In this document: one piece after another, positions 18,661 through 27,018 of the stretch | How the letters are laid out: each line of letters starts with the position of its first letter | How positions within the stretch are numbered: the first letter of the stretch is position 1 | Origin: Priapulus caudatus | Lineage: Eukaryota; Priapulida; Priapulimorpha; Priapulimorphida; Priapulidae | Length of the DNA stretch: 27,018 nucleotides | Direction: 5' to 3' | NCBI RefSeq assembly: GCF_000485595.1 | Contig: NW_014577233.1 | Location: 217,544-244,561 of the forward strand | Position numbers and translations under genes: made by a program | Notes under the pieces: generated by a model | The model's input: only the letters and a program-made list of their open reading frames with translations | What the model was told of the DNA's origin: nothing | Database searches by the model: none

Positions 18661-19195
18661 AGATGATGTGTAAGGGGTGGTTGAAAACAACCTTAGCGTC
18701 CGCATTAGCGATGTAGGCCTAGGCTGTGCATGCATGCGTCATAACCTTTTCATGACGTCATAATGGAAACTAACTGTTGTTGTATGTATATGCTATATAA
18801 ATATGAAAATTTTTAGCACACTTAATCGTGCAAATTCTAATAGTTAATAAATACGGAACACACTTCGTCCTTAGGATCAACCTTCAAGGTCGGCTAGTGG
18901 TAGGAGAAGCAGTCAAATCTAGAGTGTAGTGACAATGACTTACATTCTAGTAAAGAAACGACGCATGAAAATGCTCTGAAAGGCAAAGCTGGCATATGTT
19001 TATAGTAACCAAATGTACGAATGGATGAATTGGGTGACATGGCTAACTGTGCTTCGCTGCTTCTACCCTCCCGCGTCCTAGGAATATGTAAGCAACATTG
19101 CGGTTTTAATTTGTGCGGGGATTTGCAAGGTATTGCCAAGGTTGAGTGAGGCGATCTGGGCTATACAGGTCTGAGGAAGGCTATATATATATATT
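18661..19195. other. Unit segment after the 33-bp array, copy B
   Basis: Counterpart of 7976-8520. It contains the hairpin GGTTGAAAACAACC and, at 18753-18760, a full CRE palindrome. No gene is recognised. Confidence 0.5.
18753..18760. promoter_or_regulatory. CRE-like palindrome TGACGTCA
   Basis: Perfect CREB/ATF core. Copy A reads TGACGCA at the same place, one base short, which most likely reflects a base dropout. Confidence 0.35.
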
Positions 19196-19198
<3 letters not shown>

Positions 19199-19259
<61 letters not shown>

Positions 19260-19271
19260 TGTGTGTGTGTA
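19199..19271. repeat. (GT)n (GCGT)n tract, copy B
   Basis: Pure GT run, then about nine GCGT units, then GT again. Alternating purine-pyrimidine DNA of Z-forming type. Confidence 0.9.
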
Positions 19272-20106
19272 TCCGATTCACAACTACTGAGTTACAACGT
19301 TCAACTGTTGCTTCAGGCGTTCATGCGTGCATATTATCATAATAATCATCGTTGGCATCGGCGTCTGTGCCGGCCGTCAAGGTCAGGGTCAGGGTTAGGG
19401 TTTGCGTGATCTAAAGTTTACGCCCGGTATTTATTGCTAGAGAAAGAGAATGCCACAAAGGCGAATTTCCATTACATTTCCAACCATTTCCATAGGCAAA
19501 TCGAGCATGCAGTCCCATATTATGTGACTAACTAGGCATCACAAACAGTCGGCTAGTCATATGCACTAATATGCATACACACGCACAGCACGAACAACAA
19601 CACAGCCAAGCCACCATACGGCCAAACCAATACACAGCCAAACCACCACACATCGCCCAAAGTGCATCGTAAATGCATTCGTGATTGTGCGCAAAACATA
19701 GGCCTACATACGTTACGTACATACCATACGTAAACCATAATATATAGTATAGGCCGTGGCTACGCGTCCGGTTACCGGACGCCCAGCTCCCAGGCTACGC
19801 GTCTGGTAATATATTTCTCAGTGAACCAACTATATTTTTTCAGTCTAAAAACAAGAAACAATAGTTTTTACCATAATATACTTAGGGCCTTTAGTATTTT
19901 ATCAAAAACAATGTTTATGTAACTTTGAAGCAATAGTAAATCCCAGTAAAATCAACTGCTCCTGAGTGAAGGGGGCGTAGCCTAATCGGACGTGATTGGG
20001 AATCTGTGTTGATAGCTTTGTAATGGATGGACCGACGACGCGTAGCCACTGCGTTTAGTAGCAGTGCCTCTCAGTATGATTATCATAAAGGGCTGTCCTA
20101 GCTAGT
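19272..20106. other. Gene-free unit segment with TTAGGG-like words, copy B
   Basis: Counterpart of 8607-9432. GGTCAGGGTCAGGGTTAGGG at 19381-19400 is a short telomere-like run with one exact TTAGGG. GGGGGCG near 19970 and ATTGG at 19995-19999 recur from copy A. Minus-strand frames at 19528-19738 are fragmentary. Confidence 0.45.
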
Positions 20107-20192
20107 ATATAATCTATATAATAGATTATATATATATATATATAAAATATCATAATATATATATATATAGATATATATAATAGTATCACAGT
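20107..20192. repeat. (TA)n-rich tract, copy B
   Basis: Alternating TA runs broken by ATAATA words. Counterpart of 9433-9509. Confidence 0.8.
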
Positions 20193-20227
20193 ATATGCGT
20201 GCGTGCGCTGCAGCGCGCGTGCGCGCG

Positions 20228-20263
20228 CCGTGGTGTGTGTGTGTGTGTGTGTGGTTGTGTGTG

Positions 20264-20301
<38 letters not shown>

Positions 20302-20400
20302 GGTGGTGTGTGGTGTGTGTGTGTGTTGTGTGAAGAGAGTGGTGTGTGTGTGTGTGTGTGGTGTGTGTGTGTGTGTGTTGTGTGCGTGTGGTGTGTGTGT
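20228..20400. repeat. GT microsatellite, copy B
   Basis: Long GT dinucleotide runs broken by GTTGTG, GGTGGT and GAAGAGAG interruptions. Frames through it encode Cys/Val repeats only. Confidence 0.9.
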
Positions 20401-20671
20401 CCTCAATACGGAACGCTCCCGGCGATGTAAATTCAGTAATCAGGACCTCATGATAATGACCCAGACCGCAACGCACAGCAAGCCGAGGCGTGGCATTATA
20501 TCTAATTGCGAAGCAAAAATGTCACAAAAAAATTGACGTAGTGTGACGATGCCAGCGGACAGGCGAAGACCGCCACATCCGGGCAGTTGCTGTTGCCGGG
20601 ATCCGACGCCGCGCCCCTGGTGCCAGGCGGCGTCGGGTGGGAATTAGAAAATTTACGCGAATAGTGTTTAA
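20401..20671. other. GC-rich unique segment before the identical block, copy B
   Basis: Counterpart of 9682-9940 with the same CCTCAATACGGAACGCTCCC start. No gene is recognised. Confidence 0.4.
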
Positions 20672-21132
20672 TGGCGCGAATTCCCAGCAAACAGTTCTGT
20701 TTCAGTAAATGTGCCAGTCCAACTGGCGTCGAGAGAGAGAAGAGAGAGAGAGATTGAGAAGAGAGAGAGAAAGAGAGAGAGAGAGAGCGCAGAGAGCGAA
20801 GAGAAGAACAGAACAGAGGGAGGAGCGTATAAGAAAAGGGAGGGAGAGCGCGCGGGGATTTCTAGACTGCCACACCCATAGACACAGAACACAAGAACAT
20901 GCCGCAGACACCCACACACAGTTACAAACACACACGACACACACACACAGCAACACACACACACCACATACACACACACACACACAAACACACACACAAC
21001 AACACACACCACACAGCACACACACGGTGGGCCACACCAACACACACCACAACACACACACGATTCTGCCGCGGCACACACACACACACTGTCCACATTA
21101 AAAAAAAGAAAAGAGTGAAAGAATAAGAGAGA
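20672..21132. repeat. 461-bp block identical to 9941-10401
   Basis: GA-rich and CA-rich sequence with no difference from the copy A counterpart. See the copy A entry for its boundaries and meaning. Confidence 0.9.
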
Positions 21133-21304
21133 AGAGAGAGAGAGATAGATAGAAAGAAAGAAAGCGACGGAAGGGGCCAGAGGAACAGAGAGCGTGGCCG
21201 CGCCCAGCAGAGTGAGTGAGTGAGTGAGTGAGTAAGTGAATGAGTAATATAGGTGAGTGAGTGAGTGAGTGAGTGTGAGTGAGTGAGTGAGTGAGTGAGT
21301 GAGC
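21133..21304. repeat. GA, GAAA and GTGA repeats, copy B
   Basis: GA run, AGAAAGAAAG words, then GTGA/GAGT tetranucleotides at 21212-21304 with one central AATATAGG interruption. Confidence 0.8.
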
Positions 21305-22235
21305 CAGAGAGGGAGAAAGGAGGAGAGTAGGTTGGTGGTTGGGTGTGTAGCTGGGGCTGAGTGACACGTAGCCAAGGAAGGTAATGTAACGAAATAAAAA
21401 GATTCATTTAGGCGGGGAAGGTAAATTCAGAACAAATTGCATATAGCTGAGCATAGTAAGGAAATAGCGCGAGTACAAAGGTAACGCGCGTTCATGGAAA
21501 AAGTAAGCTGGAAGGACTGTAATGTGAGAATATTCATCCTCTCTAGATAGCAGCACTGACACAGTTATAACGATAGTATATGAAATCGATTGAATAAATC
21601 AATATCGCCTGTTCATCACCTCTGGCTTCGTTGTCATTATTTACCTCAATCCCCGCCTCATTTAAACAACCTTCAATTTCCGCGTTGATGTCAATGTTTC
21701 TTCGACGTTTCCATAGTAACGGATGGTGAAAAGCTGCAACTTTCTCTCATCCGGCGACTGCAATCAAGGTTTTCGTTCGCAAAAATGTCACAGACGAAAC
21801 TCGGATAAAAACCCATCCAGATAACTTGACTAAATACGTCAGTAACAGTGTGCAACGCGGGCGCCCGCGGTTTGATGTTTAACAGTGAAAAGCGGGACCG
21901 TCTGTTGCTATGACAACACGCATTAATCTTTTACATTCAACTTTAGCGGAGCTGAAATTTTTATACACAAGTCTGAGACGGATGAATCCCGATCCTAGAC
22001 TGTCACCGCGCTCGCTCTCCTCGCAACAAACCGCATAGTGCGATCAATACGGAGCCCATCCAGGAGTGTGTTGACATCGGTTTCTTCATAATAACTGCTG
22101 TTTGCCAGGATCGTGGTGAGGTTGTTGGGTGCGCAGACACAGCGCTTCTCATGCGGCCGATTCTTCTTGCGCAGCTTCATTTGATATCTCTCTAACAGAC
22201 TCGTCTGCTAAGCATGAATTGCCGCAGTATGAATG
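21305..22235. other. Gene-free unit segment with X-box-like site, copy B
   Basis: Counterpart of 10563-11529, also with TACGTCAG near 21834. A run of about 40 bp present in copy A (around 11215-11240, GTGGTGGGGCGGCGCC) is missing here after TTTTTATACAC. It is one of the few larger differences between the copies and may be a true variant or a read deletion. Confidence 0.4.
21904..21917. promoter_or_regulatory. RFX X-box-like palindrome, copy B
   Basis: GTTGCTATGACAAC, identical to 11146-11159. Confidence 0.45.
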
Positions 22236-22350
22236 GTATTAGTATTAGTATTAGTATTAGTTGTAGTAGTGGTAGTGGTAGTGGTAGTGGTAGTGGTAGT
22301 GGTAGTGGTAGTGGTAGTGGTAGTGGTAGTGGTAGTGGTAGTGTAGTGTA
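22236..22350. repeat. (ATTAGT)n (GGTAGT)n array, copy B
   Basis: Four ATTAGT units, then about 13 almost perfect GGTAGT hexamers. Much purer than the copy A tract. Confidence 0.92.
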
Positions 22351-23442
22351 GTGGCCCTAGGGGTAGCCGACTACGGTACGACAGGCGTTATATAGTTAAC
22401 GCGTGTCCTAGTTGTTTGGATTTAGTGTTCGCTCCTGCCGGTATATTAGGCAGGACGGTGATGCCGTAGGAAATAACAGGTAGTACCAGTGGAACAGAAC
22501 ACAGTTAGATTCGGTTAACTGTACGGTTATAGTTTTATTGCTTCTTACTAGTTTACAAATAATTCCCCTGCATTCGTATATGCAGCGGATCGTATATCTA
22601 TCTCGTATAATATTACAGCATTAACGCGTCGCCGGCTTTGTCTTCCTCTCTCACGTTCGTCCTCGCTTCGTGTAGACCTAGGCAGCCTCCACGGGTGTCT
22701 CCCTTGTAGTCGCTCTTGGCTCTACCTAACTGAAATCCCGTTCTTCTCCTTCCCCGTTTTATTCCCCTCTCCCGTCGTTCTCCGGTTTTCACTTACCTGA
22801 AAACCCGGCCTTCTACTCCCTCCGTTATCTCTCTCCTCGAGATCTAAACGGCTTTCTCCCTCTTTCTCTTCGTCCTCTGCTTCTTCTTCTTCTTCTTCCT
22901 ACCTAGACGTGAAAAATAACGCTCTCGCTGCTCGGTTCGGTGCGCCTTATATACCTAGCTGGCCCCGCCTCCCTCCGTGCCGTTGTTTTGCACGCGTTGT
23001 CAAAACACACACAGATTTCGTTCGCTGGTGCAATCGCTTTCACCTGCTGACGCAACCCGTGGCTGGTACGATGATTGCATCATCTTATGCAACTCGTTTC
23101 TAAGTAAATATTCCTCTCTTCGAAAACTTAGACTATTCATTCTATTCAAATCTCCTCATACATTATGTTGACCACTAGTACATAACCGCGTTGATTATTA
23201 TTCTATTTATCGCGTTATCGCTTTTCGCGTAAGCACTCCTTGTTTTCCCCGACCATAGTAGTAGTAGTAATAGTATGATCCAAGATGGCTGCGCCCAGGT
23301 GTTGATCGATTATCTATGTGCTGTCTATAGTATATCCTCTCTTTAGTCAATATATGGTTATTCCATCTATACTGTGAGTTAAATCTATCACTCCTGATTT
23401 AGTCTACTGCTCCTGTGAGTTACACACCCCCGGAATCTCCAC
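22351..23442. other. Gene-free unit segment with YY1-like site, copy B
   Basis: Counterpart of 11613-12680. A pyrimidine-rich stretch with TTC repeats (22640-22900) is followed by TTATATACC near 22948 and the YY1-like word at 23282-23292. The overlapping frames at 22909-23171 carry no recognisable domain. Confidence 0.4.
23282..23292 (+). promoter_or_regulatory. YY1-like site AAGATGGCTGC
   Basis: Full match to the AANATGGCNGC form of the YY1 motif. The copy A counterpart (12527-12537) reads AAGATGGCTCG through a base dropout. Confidence 0.45.
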
Positions 23443-23493
23443 AGTAGTGGTAGTGGTAGTGGTAGTGGTAGTGGTAGTGGTAGTGGTAGTGGC

Positions 23494-23545
<52 letters not shown>

Positions 23546-23551
23546 ATAGCT

Positions 23552-23603
<52 letters not shown>

Positions 23604-23910
23604 CGGTAGATGTAGTGGCAGTAGTGATGGTAGTGGTGGTAGTGGTAGTAATGATGGTAGTGGTGGTAGTGGTGGTAGTGGCAGGGGAAATAGCAATGAC
23701 AGTAGCGGTAGCGGTAGTGGTAATGGTAGTGGTAGTGGCAGTGGCAATAGCAGTGGCATTGGCAGCGGCAGTAGCAGTAGTACAGGGGCAGTGGCAGTGG
23801 CAGTGGCAGTGACAGTAGGGGTAGAGGTAGTGGTAGTAACAGTGGTAGTGGCAGTGGCAGGGGCTGTGACAGTAGCAGTAGCAGTAGAGGTAGTGGTAGT
23901 GGCAGAGACG
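23443..23910. repeat. Long GGTAGT / AGT / GGCAGT array, copy B
   Basis: GGTAGT hexamers, then about 30 AGT triplets with one AATAGCTGT break, then mixed GGTAGT, GGCAGT and GATGGT units to about 23910. Forward frames read polyvaline and minus frames read Thr, Tyr or Leu runs. None is a gene. Confidence 0.93.
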
Positions 23911-24790
23911 GTATCCCACTCCAGCCACCGATCACCTCCGCATGACGCCCCTCTGAGAAGCGAAGAGCATTGATTTACGCGCGAAGAGAAACGCCGTAAA
24001 GCCATACACATAATAAAGACCGACTCATTTCTCACCGGTTGCGTTTGTACGCTCTCGCATTCGGCGACCGAGTAATAAAAGGCCCTAAAAAATCTAATAA
24101 AATCAGCGAAGAAATGAGAAAAAACGCAGAGCGAGCGTTTTTTACGACGCTCCGCATTAGATTGCCCCATTTGGAGGGGGGAGGGGCATAGATTGACGGC
24201 GTTTTGCCGAACGAGTCGAATAATGGCTCGTTCAATCCTACGGCAAGGAGGAATTCTGGTCAGTGAATGCAAGACGCTCTCACCTTGCTGTGGAACTTCA
24301 GGATTTCAGTAATGACTGCAAAACCTACCGGCGTTACTGTATGATTTTAGTCGCACCATTGCAGAAACGCAGCCGCGCGACTGCAAAGGCTAATTAACGA
24401 GACTGAACTATATGCTGCAGTCACCTGTGTAGAGGACATTGGCCGACCGGCGGTCTGAGGCTTCTATCTATCACGGTTGGTTCTTAGAGAGCGGTTGGCA
24501 TCAGAACATACATCTACAACACGTGAATGTAGGTCTCTAACACGGTAATTTACCTCGAAAACGTCTAGTTTGAAACACGTAAATGTATATTTATTACACG
24601 TCCCTCTAATAATGAAAGACATAGTCTTAGATCTAAACACGCGAATTTAGCGTTCGAACACGTTGCCCCAGGTTGCAAAGACCTAGTTATAGGCCTTATA
24701 GGTCTCAGAAACGCGTAACACGAGATCTTGAACACTTAACCGCATAAGTCAATTTCAAGTCTAGCAATTCTACGACAAGCAAAGGTTTCG
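23911..24790. other. Terminal unit segment, copy B: gene-free
   Basis: Counterpart of 13111-13996. It continues without a break into the right flank. The 294-codon minus frame (23388-24272) consists mostly of Leu/Pro/Thr translation of the array, plus a short tail not supported by copy A's frame. Confidence 0.45.
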
Positions 24791-25154
24791 TCGCGAAAAT
24801 GCGAACAAAGCGCTATCGCTACAACGTGAAACATTTCATATTTTCAGCGGATCTATTGAATATTCCTCGCCGCCGAACACGAGTGGCGTTGACCGGGTGC
24901 AACAAGAACGCTTGCAAAAGTTATAGTATTGCGCCTGAAGTCCTCGCCTGAAGCTGCACGATGCGGTACAGCATCAGCCGACGAGGACCGACAGCAGCGA
25001 CGCCTTGCGGACGACGCAGCACGAGCGCTGGCACGCTTTTTCGTTTCCTCGGCCAATTTCCGGCAGCGAAGATTAATAAAAACGCTCGTCATTGTCGTGC
25101 GCGGAAGAACGCGCGCCGCACCGTGCGACCTACATTTCCCGGGGACGGTCTAAG
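24791..25154. other. CpG-rich right-flank block, gene-free or undetermined
   Basis: Dense CpG and GCG words make this block stand out from the AT-rich surroundings, as a CpG island or promoter-proximal region might. Frames are open on both strands for 60-85 codons: plus 24929-25153 and 24961-25218, minus 24853-25092. Their Arg/Ala/Ser-rich products have no recognisable domain, and overlapping open frames are expected in GC-rich DNA. A first exon cannot be excluded, but I see no evidence for one. Confidence 0.35.
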
Positions 25155-25202
25155 CAGCAGCAGCAGCAGCAGCGGCAGCAGCGGCGGCAGCAGCAGCAGC
25201 GA
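25154..25202. repeat. (GCA)n trinucleotide repeat
   Basis: CAG/CGG triplets in three pure blocks. The frame 24961-25218 reads it as polyserine and ends with EMSGS. CAG/CTG repeats are length-unstable. Confidence 0.9.
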
Positions 25203-25412
25203 GATGAGTGGCAGCTGATGGCGCCGATACTGTAGGCGATGTTCCACGTAAGCGGCGCGGCGGCGTCGCAATGAAACTGATGATAGCGCCCTCTTGCGAC
25301 TGAACGCAGCGACATCTTGCGAGCTGGCTCTGTAAATAGGTTCGCTGGTGCGGGGTTTTTGCTCCTGCGTTGGTCAGTAATGTTTGGCGTACCTGTAACC
25401 GTGTTCATAAAC
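25203..25412. other. Unique spacer after the GCA repeat
   Basis: It contains two related words, GCGCCCTCTTGCGACTGAAC (about 25286-25305) and GACATCTTGCGAG (about 25310-25322), which share CTTGCGA and may be a decayed direct repeat. No gene is recognised. Confidence 0.35.
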
Positions 25413-25682
25413 CCACCAGCTACCCTCCTATCTGTCACACACCCACCAGCTATACCCTCCTATCTGTCACACACCCACCAGCTACCCTCCTATCTGTCAC
25501 ACACCCACCAGCTATACCCTCCTATCTGTCACACACACCAGCTATACCCTCCTATCTGTCACACACCCACCAGCTACCCTCCTATCTGTCACACACCCAC
25601 CAGCTACCCTCCTATCTGTCACACACCCACCAGCTATACCCTCCTATCTGTCACACACCCACCAGCTACCCTTCTATCTGCT
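25413..25682. repeat. 30/32-bp minisatellite, nine units
   Basis: Nine tandem copies of CCACCAGCTA + CCCTCCTATC + TGTCACACAC. Units differ mainly by CTA versus CTATA, giving 30- and 32-bp forms in the order short, long, short, long, long, short, short, long, short. The fourth-fifth junction lacks two C/A bases and the last unit has CTTCTATCTG. The clean sequence makes this a usable VNTR. Confidence 0.93.
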
Positions 25683-25810
25683 GTCACTGTATTACGTCAC
25701 AGCGTTTAAAGCAAGCATCTACGCATAACAGATAGCCACAAGAACCGTCGACTTGGGATTTACCTGGCTTCATTTCACGAAATAGTTAATAGTCCTTAAT
25801 AATTCACTCA
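25683..25810. other. Unique spacer
   Basis: Short unique sequence between the minisatellite and the pyrimidine tract. It contains TTACGTCA (half-CRE). No gene is recognised. Confidence 0.4.
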
Positions 25811-26489
25811 CTCTGCCATATCTCTCTCTTTCTCTCCCGCACTCTCTGTCACTCTCTTTTTCTCGCACTCTCTCTACCTCCCTCTTTCTAGCACTCTCTC
25901 TCCCTCCATCTTTCTAGCACTCTCTCTCCCTTCCACTTTCTCACACTCTCTCGCCTCCCTCTTTCTCGCACTCTCTCTCCTTCCCTCTTTCTTGCACTCT
26001 CTCCCCCTCCCTCTTTCTCGCACTCTCTCTCTCCTTCCCTCTTTCTCACACTCTCTCCCCTCCCTATTTCTCGAAGTCTCTCCCCCCTTTTTCCCGCACG
26101 CTCTCTCACTCCCTCTTTCTCGCACTATCTCTCCCTCCATCTTTCTCGAACTCTCTCTCCCCTCCCTTTTTCTCGCACTTTCTCCCACTCTTTCCCGCAC
26201 TCTCTCTCCCTCCCTCTCCCTCCATCTTTCTCGCACTCTCTCCCCCTCTTTCTCGCACTCTCTCCGCCTCTTTCCTGCACTCTCTCTCTCCCTCCCAGTT
26301 TCTCGCCCTCTCTCTTCCTCCATCTTTCTCGCACTTTCTCTCCCTCCCTCTTTCTCGCACTCTCTCCCCCTCTTTCTCGCACTCTTCCCCGCACTCTCTC
26401 GCCCCCCCTCTTTCTCGCACACTCTCTCCCTCCATCTTTCTCGCACACTCTCTCCCTCCATCTTTCTCGCACTCTCTCTCTCTTCCTCA
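25811..26489. repeat. Long polypyrimidine minisatellite, 26- and 22-bp units
   Basis: Almost only C and T on the plus strand, organised as CTCTCTCCCTCCCTCTTTCTCGCA-like units of about 26 bp with 22-bp variants, each separated by a GCA or ACA. The minus strand is polypurine (GAGAAAGAGGGAGG). Minus frames of up to 195 codons read Arg/Glu/Lys/Ser repeats in all phases, as expected for a 26-bp period lacking stop triplets. Confidence 0.93.
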
Positions 26490-26769
26490 TTCTTCTACAT
26501 ACTGTACCTCCCACAAGCCTCGGACGCGTCACCGCCGGGTTTCCGTGTTGTCGCACGCTCGTCCCCTCGGCATCGTCGCGAAGTGGCTCGTGCCTCAATC
26601 CCGTCCATTAGTGTGAATAGACACCGAACCACCGCGCACGCAGACGCTGGCGTGCTGTATATCCATCTCATGGCTGTACAACATACTCCTATAGCGACGA
26701 TCGACAGACTTCCCGATTTCTTCATAGTTAGGGAGACATGCCGGCGCCCACTTCACTCGTTTCTCTCCC
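26490..26769. other. Unassigned CpG-containing unique segment
   Basis: About 280 bp of unique GC-richer sequence between two simple-repeat regions. Minus frame 26495-26725 (76 codons, MKKSGSLSIVAIG start) shows no domain I recognise. It could be a genuine exon or unique spacer, and nothing decides between these. Confidence 0.35.
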
Positions 26770-26839
26770 TCGCGCGCGCGTGTGTAGGCGCGCGTGGGCG
26801 CGCGTGTTTGCGTGTGGGTGGGTGTGTTCGCGTGTGGGT

Positions 26840-26892
<53 letters not shown>

Positions 26893-27018
26893 GTGTGCGT
26901 CGGTCGGTCGGTCGGTCGGTCGGTGTCGGTCGTCGTCGGCGTGGTGGTGGTGTCGTGTGCGTGTGTGTGTGTGTGTGTGGTGGGTGGGGGTGTGTGTGTG
27001 TGTGTGTGCATGTGCGCG
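26770..27018. repeat. GT, GCGT and TCGG microsatellite cluster
   Basis: GCGC/GTGT alternation, a pure GT run (about 26841-26891), six TCGG units (about 26899-26923), GTCGTC words, then GT again to about 27008. It extends past the window edge. Alternating purine-pyrimidine DNA with Z-forming potential. Confidence 0.93.

Larger units (their letters stand above)
14846..24790. repeat. Copy B of the duplicated unit
   Basis: Collinear with 4326-13996 over its whole length and leading into the unique right flank at 24790. Its quality is mixed: several parts are clean (18400-18650, 19199-19271, 20672-21132, 22236-22350, 23443-23910), while others carry scattered indels. It appears nearer the true sequence than copy A because its microsatellites are longer and purer. 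Confidence 0.85.

Noticed and set aside
23388-24272. 294-codon minus-strand frame with SVFIMCMALRRF and long Leu/Pro/Thr runs, plus its counterpart at 13003-13422
   Set aside because: Most of it is translation of the GGTAGT/AGT array. The unique part shares peptides between copies only because both copies represent the same DNA, and the frames shift against each other. No known domain is present.
25874-26461. 195-codon Arg/Glu/Ser/Lys-rich minus-strand frame
   Set aside because: The polypurine repeat of about 26 bp has no stop triplets in any phase, so several overlapping frames are open at once. No non-repeat domain is attached.

Overview
The window is eukaryotic, almost certainly animal, non-coding DNA. 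Nothing in it reads as a protein-coding, tRNA or rRNA gene. The open frames are short, low-complexity, or read through microsatellites and minisatellites (runs of His/Thr, Cys/Val, Leu/Ser or Arg/Glu). Animal origin is inferred from abundant (CA)n, (TA)n, (ATCT)n and (GGTAGT)n microsatellites, TTAGGG-type interstitial telomeric repeats, a short inverted-repeat element and many YY1-, E-box-, NRF1- and RFX-like motifs. I could not place the species.

Layout. (1) 1-4325 is a clean-looking left flank. It holds a foldback hairpin with telomeric repeats in its loop (270-417), a tandem pair of MITE-like units (534-1498), GGT/GGC repeats (1534-1680), (CA)44, a G-run, a TA repeat and an ATCT tract. (2) 4326-13996 is copy A of a roughly 10-kb unit. 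(3) 13997-14845 contains a 10-N gap followed by a third, partial copy of the middle of the unit. (4) 14846-24790 is copy B of the whole unit. (5) 24791-27018 is a clean right flank: a CpG-rich block with a GCA repeat, nine copies of a 30/32-bp minisatellite, about 650 bp of polypyrimidine tract, an unassigned 270 bp, and GT/TCGG microsatellites up to the window end.

Inside each unit the order is: unique DNA, a GTGAGACAG-type minisatellite, a 16-bp satellite array, a unique spacer, a 33-bp array, unique DNA, a GT/GCGT tract, unique DNA, TA and GT tracts, a GA/CA/GTGA-rich block, a CpG-containing stretch with an RFX X-box-like site, GGTAGT repeats, a YY1-like site, a long AGT/GGTAGT array, and unique DNA.

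Copies A and B are collinear but differ by very many scattered one- or two-base insertions and deletions. By contrast, a 461-bp block (9941-10401 and 20672-21132) is identical in both, including its slippage-prone tracts. Together with the N gap and the misplaced middle piece, this pattern is best explained as one locus written more than once into the assembly by partly uncorrected long-read gap filling. A real recent tandem duplication is the less likely alternative. Frame breaks and site losses inside 4326-24790 should not be read as biology without raw-read support. The most interesting biological candidates lie in the clean flanks: the telomere-loop foldback and the tandem MITE pair carrying repeated YY1 and E-box motifs.
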